The position numbers and the translations under genes were made by a program. Shown here one piece after another: positions 56,938 to 64,000 of a stretch of 64,000 nt of DNA. How positions within the stretch are numbered: position 1 is the first letter of the stretch; each line of letters starts with the position of its first letter. The notes beneath the pieces are model-generated. The model was not told the origin of the DNA. It saw nothing but the letters and a program-made list of their open reading frames with translations, and did no database searches. The DNA is from Apium graveolens (Eukaryota > Streptophyta > Magnoliopsida > Apiales > Apiaceae). The stretch lies in the NCBI RefSeq assembly GCF_009905375.1, contig NC_133649.1, forward strand, positions 235,380,201 through 235,444,200. Reading direction: 5' to 3'.

Positions 56938-58829
56938 TCCTGTCCTGGCCCTCTTCGGGGCTTCTCCAACAATATGCATAACTTCTCGGGTATACTCTTT
57001 CCTGGAGTTCTTGGATAATCCAGCAGTGGTTGGTCCTCCAAACATTGTGTTTATCACAGGACCTTGGGTCGCGGTCCTCCGAAGATTGCATTTATCACCG
57101 GTCCCCTAGGTTGGGGATTTCTCCCTTGATCATTTTGATCTCTTCTTCGATCATCAAAGTTCTTTCTCACGTTATTGCTCCTATCTCCTACATCTCCAGT
57201 GTACTTGTTCAATCATCCTTTTCTAATGAGGAATTCAATTTCATCTTTTAGTTGTCTACACTCATCGGTGTCATGATCAACATCCTTGTGAAATCTACAA
57301 TACTTGCTCTTATCTAGCTTGATAGGATCAGCCTTCAAGAGCTTAGGCCAACGAATATCTTGATCTTTCTCGATTTTCATCAAAATCTGGCTTCTTGGAG
57401 CATTCAGCTTGGCATACTCAGTGAACTTTTGTCCAGGTCCTCCCTTCTTCGGGGTTGAGTCATTGTTTTACTCAGTTCTAGGATACTTGTCCTTTACAAT
57501 ATATTCCAGATCAGGTTTCCGCTTCTTGCCTCCAGCGGGCTCGTTACTTACTACGGTCTTCCTCATGCTCTCTTCCACTTTGATGTACTTTCCGGCTCTA
57601 TCTTGGAGATGTAACATGCTTTCGGGGGCGCTTGGCCAAGGACATATTGAAGAACTCATCCCTAGTTCCCTGTTGGAGTTCTATCATGGCTACCTTATCA
57701 TCAAGGTCCGGGACTTTTAAAGCTTCCTTTGTAAAACGATTCAGGTAGTCTCTCAAGGATTCCTTCGCTCCCTGCACAATGCTCATGAGGGATGCTGAAC
57801 TTTTCTCATGCACCCTTTCGCTGATGAACTGCTTAATAAAAGCCTGACTTAATTCTCTGAAGGACCTAATAGAGTTTGGGGGCAAACGACTATACCATCT
57901 TTGAGCCATACCCGACAGGGTTTGAGGAAAGGTCTGACACTTAATAGCGTCATTCACGGGCTGTAAAAATAGTGCATTGGAGAAGGTTTTGACGTGATTA
58001 GCGGGATCTCCCGCTCCATCATAAGGTTTGATAGTGGGCATCTTGAACTTCCTTGAGATGTGGGCATTCATTATCTCTTCAATGAATGGTGGAGTGGGAT
58101 CATCAGGATCTCCAAGGGGAAGAAGATTGCTTAGATCAGCTCTTGGGACTACAGCCCTTCTTTGTGACGGACCATCCAGGTCTATGATTGGAGGAGGATT
58201 TCTCCTCTAGGTGGTAATGGGAGTCTGGGAGCCTGGTGCGCCTCCAAGTCGCGCTTCAGCCTTTGAATCTCTGCCTCGTGCGCCTTAATTCTCTCCTGCA
58301 CCTCTTGGGGATTCACCCCTCGGGTACTCCTAGGGTGTTGGTTGCTATCAGCCATTGGTTCTTTGCCAGCACATCTCCTTCTTGGGGCCACTTCATCATC
58401 CGAAGATTCGGAATCTCTCTCAATATAAGGACCAGAAAATTCCTGATCCTCCGGGATAGGAGCCAAACCTTGAATGTAAGGGGGTGTTTGCCTCCGTGCT
58501 TCACTTCGTCCAGCATGCCCACTTCCTCCAACCTCGGGGTAAAGGGGCATCCGATAAGGGGGGTTAGTAGTCACAATAGTTGAATACTCATACCCAATGG
58601 GTCGAGAATTCATAGGTGCGTGCAACTGCTGAAGTTGGGAATTCGTCCCTTGAGTAGCCGAGGGAATCGTCCCTTGTGGCTAAGGTTCGGTTGCCCCTAC
58701 CTGGGCTCCTCCTTGGGTAGCGGCATAGGTTGAATGCGGAGGTACCTCCACGTTTGACGAAATCATTTAGGTTGTCCCCGCGGGTGTTCCTCCTTCAAGG
58801 GCGCTGCTTGTTCTCCGTGTTCTCGCCAT
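56938..58829 (-). pseudogene. gag: Tat-2 gag
   Basis: Minus-strand ATG at 58827-58829, 17 bases from the PBS, in the same position as in Tat-1. Open pieces: 58182-58625 (YSTIVTTNPPYRMPLYPEVG, then PIPEDQEFSGPYIERDSESS, continuous where Tat-1 is frameshifted), 57598-58071 (FKMPTIKPYDGAGDPANHVK, FRELSQAFIKQFISERVHEK) and decayed sequence to the C/H cluster near 57285. It ends at the GTTAT site where Tekay-2 entered. It is useful as the reference that exposes the Tat-1 lesion. Confidence 0.88.
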
Positions 58830-58846
58830 GGTTGTTGTTGCGATCC

Positions 58847-58861
58847 CCACAGACGGCGCCA
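58847..58861 (-). other. Tat-2 primer binding site
   Basis: The minus strand reads TGGCGCCGTCTGTGG, the same as Tat-1, next to the LTR end at 58864. Confidence 0.75.
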
Positions 58862-58863
58862 AA

Positions 58864-59445
58864 TATTATGGATAAAAAACTAGAGTATACTAATTGCTGA
58901 ATTTATTGGTAAGGTTCGGGAGCTCAAGGCCTTTAATGGCTGCTCTCGTGTTTCGTAGCTTAACTCTGCCTTTACGAGATGCCTACGTATCTCTGTGAAT
59001 TTGAGAATCAAGCCAAAAAATGTAGTTCTGATTGATGGGGTGAGACCCCTTATATAGATGTTGGGAGTCCTTAAATTGGACTTGGGTTAGGAGACTTGGT
59101 GGACAAGTCTCGGAATTAGAATGGACTTTGGAGTCCTAGGAAGTAGGAAGCTGATTCCGTATCCCATGAGGTTCCTTGGAGGCCAATCTATAAGGATTTA
59201 TATCCCCACTAGGACTCATCTTAATAGCTTTTTTTCTCCCTTATTGATTAATTATGAAATTAATTAATATTCAGGGTTTTGGGCCTTCTTTGTTCCATCA
59301 GGCCTAATCTGGTCATCAGGCCTGATCAATGTGTTAACCTTTTTGGTCTGAATGTCATACATCTTCTTATTGGGCCTTATATCCCAATTCACGTGTAATT
59401 AATGCAATATTAATTACGTAATCAGGATTTATTTACTCCCTATCA
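58864..59445 (-). repeat. Tat-2 5' LTR (582 bp)
   Basis: In element orientation it starts TGATAGGGAGTAAATAAATC (59445) and ends TCCATAATA at 58864, where Tat-1 has CATAACA. The terminal C has probably mutated. The U3 part is diverged from Tat-1, while the TATA region CTATATAAGGGGTCTCACCC is conserved. It abuts the SIRE-B accessory ORF at 59446. Confidence 0.85.
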
Positions 59446-61691
59446 GCTGGTGATGATGTTGATTATGAAACTGGTGGTTCTGAGGATATATTTGGGGATG
59501 AAGATGATGATGAAGGAGAGTTCATGGATATAGGTGGAGAAGCAGGCCCTAGCTCAAGGTCAAACATTCCATCTTGGGTGTTTTCCAAAGCATGTGATGA
59601 GCACCATTTCAAATCCACTCTTTCTCACATCATTGAGCAAACTCAGACAACCCTTCAAACAACTACAAATGCCAACACCAAGAAACTTCTACAAGCACAT
59701 CTGAACTCTCTCCAACTACATCAAATTCAATCTCTCAAACAAAATCTGGATGTCATTGAGCTGAAGACAAAAATTGATCAAGTCAAGAAGGATGTTATTG
59801 AGAGACTGGGTGCTAAGTTTCCTAACACAACCATGCTAGATATCAACAAAAAACTTAGGAAAAATTCTGATCTAGTCAGCAAGGTGTACTCTTTAGAGAA
59901 AAAGCTCAAAACCCTGGAAATATCCATTACTGAAATCCATCTACATCAAGCCCAACAAACTTAGCTACTTCAGAAATTGGTGGCAGCACAAACTTTAACC
60001 TCCAATAAATTTGATGCTAACAAAAAGGGGGAGAAAGACTCAATTGTTTTAGTTAGCCAGGGGGAGTCAACAAGTGAGGGGGAGAAAGTGTTAAGCATAC
60101 AAGTTAGCAAGGTGATTGTTCCATCAATTGCTTTCACTAAGCCACCAGCCTTGGACATTATTGATCTGATCAAGTTAGCAGCTGCTAAGTTGGAATCAAA
60201 TGAAAAACTTAAAAAGTTTGATGTTGCAGCAGTTGAGCAAGAGCTGGATACAAAATGGAAAAAGCTTGATTAAAATATCAAGAAGAAATTTGGTCCAATT
60301 GAGAAACAAGACAAGGTATTTTCTCACTTCTGCAAATTGAGACAAATTTCAGCTAATGTAATGAACCTAGGGAACATGGAAATGGGTCATCCCTCATCAA
60401 TCAAGTCTCCAAAGGCCAGTGTGATTTTTCAACCAAAAAGGAATTATCCAAAGAATTTAGACAAAAATCGACTGGACCTATCTTATGAAACCCCTAGGCC
60501 AGATGAAAACAAGCTTCTTGCAAGGTCTATTGCCTTATCCAAAGATCCCATAGACATAGTGTCAAAGAACAGAATTGCTAAGATCTACAGAAATGGTAAA
60601 CTAATCTGTGTAGTGGCTAGACATCCACAGTTTGCAGAGGCTAAGAAAGAAGAAAAGGTGAGGCTTAAACAACAACAAAAGCAAGATGTTTTAGAAGCCA
60701 AGAAGCCTGCAACCACAGAAGTTACATTTCCTGCCGTGACAACTGAAAATCTGGATGAAGGAAAGAAGGAAGAACCAAAGCAGATAAAGAGGAAGTTTAT
60801 AATACAAGATCCATGTAATAAGGAAGATAGATTTCGATGAAGATAAGGAAGACTACATGCCAACCCAATCTACAACTTTAAGTCAATCATCCATACCTAC
60901 CGTGAAGGAGGTTGAATTCAAGGTTGATCCTAACATCACCTTTCATGGTGAATATGTTATTCCTAAGATAAACCTATAGATTGGGACAGCTTGCCTCTTC
61001 CTGATCTAAATCTTCCAATCTTTTCCAAACAAAGGAAGACAAAGAAAAGAGTAATCAAGACAGTCAAGCCTGCCAAGCTTCAATCCAAGCAAGTGGCCAA
61101 ACCCAATCCTAATGTCAACAAGGGAGATCAACTCTACGTATGTGACATCAAAGAATTTTCAGACATAAATCTCTATCTGGAGGAGCTAGAAGAAGTCAGA
61201 TCTATTAATGCCTACAAGCACCTTCCAGAGAGACTAGTCTTCAGGTACAAGGGTGGTAAAGAGATTACATGGCCACTTCACAGAATTCTCAATGAAGGTT
61301 ACTCCACTATGGTGACCATCTTCTCTGCAATCAAGAAAACTTTGGATTTAATATAGTTGCCAAGAAAATGGTATTAAATAAGATTGAGGAGATAAGGAAT
61401 AGCTGGAGAGGACCAAAAGCACTCCCAAGAGTATTGGCAATTCCTTTCACTGGAGAAAGGGTGTATTTGAGGCCATACTAGATTATGGAGTTCAAGGATG
61501 AAAAATAAATTAGAAGATTCTTCATATTGGAAGACCAGCTAAAGATTTCAAGCAATGAAACTCTCAAGGAGATGCAAGAAAAGATGGATCTAACAAATGA
61601 GGATGAATCAGAATTTTTCAGACAACTCCAATATCAGATTGAAGAGAATGATATGAAGCTGGGAAAAAAGTCAAGGCCATCAAGGAAATGA
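59446..61691 (+). pseudogene. SIRE-B accessory (env-position) ORF, 3' part
   Basis: Plus-strand counterpart in layout to the SIRE-A accessory ORF, lying between pol (lost) and the PPT. An acidic stretch (EDIFGDEDDDEGEFMDIGGE) is followed by a long coiled-coil-like region (TQTTLQTTTNANTKKLLQAH, LRKNSDLVSKVYSLEKKLKT), a Lys-rich middle (60337-60840) and a C-terminal domain (YKHLPERLVFRYKGGKEITW, about 61215) to a stop at 61689-61691. Stops near 59962, 60271 and 60838, with frameshifts near 60840 and 61355, break it. The 5' part was cut off by Tat-2 at 59446. Function is unknown and no membrane segment is evident. Confidence 0.65.
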
Positions 61692-61898
61692 TCTAAATTT
61701 GTTCAGTCTAGAGGAGCACCTTGAAAATTATCTATAAGACACTCTACAAATCTTTATTTGTGAGATTTTTCAATAAACTGCATCACTTGTAAATTTTTAA
61801 TCTACTTGATTTTTAACTGTATTCATAGAGTGTTTTGTTATCATCAAGTTTCTCTTAATTTATGGCTACAATTTCAGTAGACATAAATTGGGGGAGAT
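61692..61898 (+). other. SIRE-B 3' untranslated spacer and polypurine tract
   Basis: AT-rich spacer without ORF, ending AAATTGGGGGAGATT (61884-61898), a standard SIRE-type PPT directly before the 3' LTR. Confidence 0.8.
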
Positions 61899-62761
61899 TA
61901 TTAGGAATATGTTATGCACTTGATGATAACTTGAACAAAACACTTAGTAGATTTTGTTTAAGTAAAATTGTAGCTTTCAACTAATGATCAATTCAACTAT
62001 CCGTTGAAAGAGTAGCTTATGTAACAATAAGATTAGTAGCACATTTCTGCATACTTAAGTAACTTAGTGAACTAGATGTTATAGAATGTTTAAGTCATGT
62101 TGACTACTAGATTGATATGAAAGATAGGATGGTTAATTGTAAATATTAGATGCCTTATAATCTTGTATAAATAAAATGGAGTCAAATGTCAAGAAGACAG
62201 TCTCAATGGATAATTCACAAAGTTTCAACGGATGATCAACATAAGCCTCGACGGAAAGAAGCATTTCCATTTCCATGCTAAACTGAAGATATTCAAAGAT
62301 GCTGGAAAGAGAAGTGTAGTGGCATGAAATTAGACTAGAAATAATTTGTCTTATTATCTTGTCTTTTTATCATGTAACTTGGTGATATATAAACCTAGAG
62401 TAGCAAGTTGAATAGTATCCAAGTTAGTAAATATTTACTAGAGAAATAGATAAGGCAAAATCTGTAAAGAATTTCTCTGTTCTTGTTGTTCAACTTATAA
62501 GAAGCTGTGTACAATTTTGTAGCACAAAGTTCTCTACTTAATATATATCTCTGGTGGAAAAGTTTAATCCACCAGAAAGTTTTAAGTACTTGTCTTTAAA
62601 TACTTTGTGTTTTAATTTCTACACTACTTTCATTCCGCACCATTGCTAAATCAAACACAGTTATTTATTTATAGAAGAATTATACTTGAAATCTAAAAAA
62701 TAGCCAGAATTATATTCAACCCCCCTTCTGTAATTCTTTGTTAGATTGTTAGGGAATAACA
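61899..62761 (+). repeat. SIRE-B 3' LTR (863 bp)
   Basis: Starts TATTAGGAATATGTTATGCA, where the 5' copy has TGTTAGG, so the terminal TG has become TA. It ends TTAGGGAATAACA. Short AACGGATGA-type words recur at 61995-62260. The end is fixed by the ATAAT duplication that follows. Confidence 0.85.
62386..62393 (+). promoter_or_regulatory. SIRE-B LTR TATA box (candidate)
   Basis: TATATAAA about 490 bases into the LTR, the usual place for the U3 promoter in copia LTRs. Called from the word and position only. Confidence 0.5.
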
Positions 62762-62766
62762 ATAAT
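62762..62766 (+). other. Target-site duplication ATAAT (right copy)
   Basis: Partner of 27958-27962. Directly after it the minus-strand SIRE-A RNase H resumes. Confidence 0.85.
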
Positions 62767-64000
62767 GGGGGTTTTATGTAACACTAGCCCATAGTCCATT
62801 AACTGATTTCTAATCCAAAGCACTTGAGCATATCAATTTCCAGCAGCTATGTATTCAGCCTTAGCTGTGGAAGTTGACATAGATTGTTGTTTCTTGCTAT
62901 ACCAGGATACAAGTCCTTGTCCAAGAAACTGACAGCTTCCACAAGTGCTCTTTCTATCAACCCTTTATCCAGCATCCAACAGCTTCAAAACCAGTTCCCT
63001 TAGGATACCATAATCCCAAGTTTGGATTCCCCTTCAAGTATCTTAAAATCCTCTTCACAACCATCAAATGTGATTCCTTTGGATTGGCTTGAAATCTTGC
63101 ACACAGACATGTAGCAAACATGATGTCTATTCTACTAGCAGTTAAGTACATCAAAGATGCAATCATAACTCTATAGCTTGAGATGTCTATACTCTTGCCC
63201 TTTTTATCTTCATCCAACTTTGTAGTTGTAGACATAGGTGTAGATGCAGGTGAACAATCAACCATACCAAACTTTTTCAGTAAATACTTGATATACTTGG
63301 TTTGGCTAATGAAGATTCCATCACTTCTTTGACTGACTTAAAGTCCAAGAAAGTAACTCAATTCCCCCATCATACTCATTTCATATTCACTCTGCATAAG
63401 CTTGGAGAATCTTTGACAAAGCTTTTCATTTGTAGAACCAAAGATAATATCATCCACATAAATCTGAAATAGGATCATATCATCACCATGCTTTTCGTAG
63501 AAGAGAGTCTTGTCTATTGTTCCTTTAATGAATCCATGTTTGATTAAAAATTCCGACAGTGTGTCTAACCAAGCTCTAGGTGCTTGTTTTAGTCCATAGA
63601 GAGCCTTGAATAACTTTTATATAAAATTTGGAAATTCTAACCAGGTGGCTATTGTACATAAACTTCTTCTTCCAACTCACCATTAAGGAATGCACTCTTC
63701 ACATCCATTTGATAACCTTGAAATTGGAGTGTGCAACAAATGCAAGAAAGATCCTTATTGCTTCAAGTCTTGCAACTAGAGCAAAGGTCTCATCATAATC
63801 AATTCCTTCCTCCTGTGAGTAGTCTTTTGCAACCAACCTTGCTTTATTTCTGGTAAAAATTCCATTTTCATCCATTTTGTTCCTGAACACCCATTTTGTT
63901 CCAATTATACTCCTATTATTTGGTGCACGAACCAATTTCCAAACTTTGTTCCTTTCAAACTGATAAGCTCTTCTTGCATAGCAGATATCCAATCAGGATC
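62767..64000 (-). pseudogene. pol: SIRE-A reverse transcriptase and RNase H
   Basis: Minus-strand copia pol leaving the window. From the right: RT with [20 protein letters not shown] and [20 protein letters not shown] (about 63790-63950), the catalytic IYVDDIIFGSTN (about 63440-63470), then SYRVMIASLMYLTASRIDIM and RILRYLKGNPNLGLWYPKGT (63000-63200). RNase H starts with CGSCQFLGQGLVSWYSKKQQ (about 62890-62945) and continues to the GTTTTATG-rich edge at 62767. Frames change near 63265, 63600 and 62960. The YVDDIIFGST form is typical of SIRE-like copia elements. Confidence 0.85.

Larger units (their letters stand above)
35855..59445 (-). mobile_element. Tat-2, Ty3/gypsy Tat-like element split by Tekay-2
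   Basis: A minus-strand relative of Tat-1. The right part carries 5' LTR, PBS and gag (56938-59445); the left part carries protease to integrase (35855-39428). The two parts meet at the GTTAT duplication flanking Tekay-2. The 3' tail and 3' LTR were removed by the deletion at 35854. It sits in the accessory ORF of SIRE-B. Confidence 0.85.
27963..62761 (+). mobile_element. SIRE-B, SIRE-like copia element with nested inserts
   Basis: Bounded by a TGTTAGGAATATG start at 27963 and an AATAACA end at 62761 and flanked by ATAAT on both sides. Only 42 bp of the 5' LTR, the 3' part of the accessory ORF (59446-61691), the PPT and the 3' LTR belong to SIRE-B itself. The remaining 31 kb is Tekay-3, Copia-2, Tat-2, Tekay-2 and Tat-1. 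Its gag and pol were removed by the deletion sealed at 35851-35854 or by related events. Confidence 0.8.
23201..64000 (-). mobile_element. SIRE-A, Ty1/copia SIRE-like element split by the nest
   Basis: Two halves of one minus-strand element: accessory ORF and RNase H C-terminus at 23201-27962, and RNase H plus RT at 62767-64000 (running out of the window). The halves meet at the 5-bp duplication ATAAT flanking 27963-62761. The left end is cut by Tekay-1, so no LTR of SIRE-A is visible. Confidence 0.8.

Overview
This is plant nuclear DNA, almost certainly eudicot. It is AT-rich by eye, there are no bacterial-style operons, and every recognisable coding stretch belongs to an LTR retrotransposon. 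I see no host gene, tRNA gene or rRNA gene in the 64 kb. The mix of families (Ty3/gypsy Athila, Tat and Tekay-like chromoviruses; Ty1/copia Angela-like and SIRE-like) recalls asterid, perhaps Apiaceae, genomes. That placement is from memory and weak. Names such as Tat-1 or Tekay-2 are local labels.

Layout, left to right. 1-5365: Athila-like element on + (end of the 5' LTR, tRNA-Asp-type primer binding site (PBS), decayed gag, protease, RT and RNase H), cut before integrase. 5366-18262: 5' end of a minus-strand gypsy element (Pro-rich gag, PBS, long LTR). Its LTR is split by a complete but dead Angela-like copia element (Angela-1, 6727-15294). 18263-23200: remnants of a minus-strand Tekay-like chromovirus (two LTR copies around a chromodomain/integrase scrap). 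23201-27962 and 62767-64000: the two halves of a minus-strand SIRE-like copia element (SIRE-A).

27963-62761 is a nest inserted in the RNase H of SIRE-A. The outer insert is a plus-strand SIRE-like element (SIRE-B) with 5-bp target-site duplication (TSD) ATAAT. Inside it lie a Tekay-type LTR (Tekay-3), a nearly intact minus-strand copia (Copia-2), and a minus-strand Tat element (Tat-2). Tat-2 is split by a plus-strand Tekay-like chromovirus (Tekay-2, TSD GTTAT). The 5' LTR of Tekay-2 is split in turn by a very young plus-strand Tat element (Tat-1, two LTRs of 547 bp differing at one base by eye). Five successive layers can be read: SIRE-A, SIRE-B, Tat-2, Tekay-2, Tat-1. A large deletion with TTCC microhomology fused Copia-2 to Tat-2.

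The most unusual observation is in Tekay-2. Its LTR contains a 21-codon open exon beginning MVRFKQTARKT, which matches the histone H3 tail from the initiator Met. It ends at a canonical splice donor and continues in phase with a leader ORF beyond the PBS. The elements act only as a stack of parasites: each supplied its own gag-pol, nearly all are now broken, and Tat-1 is the only one that looks recently active.
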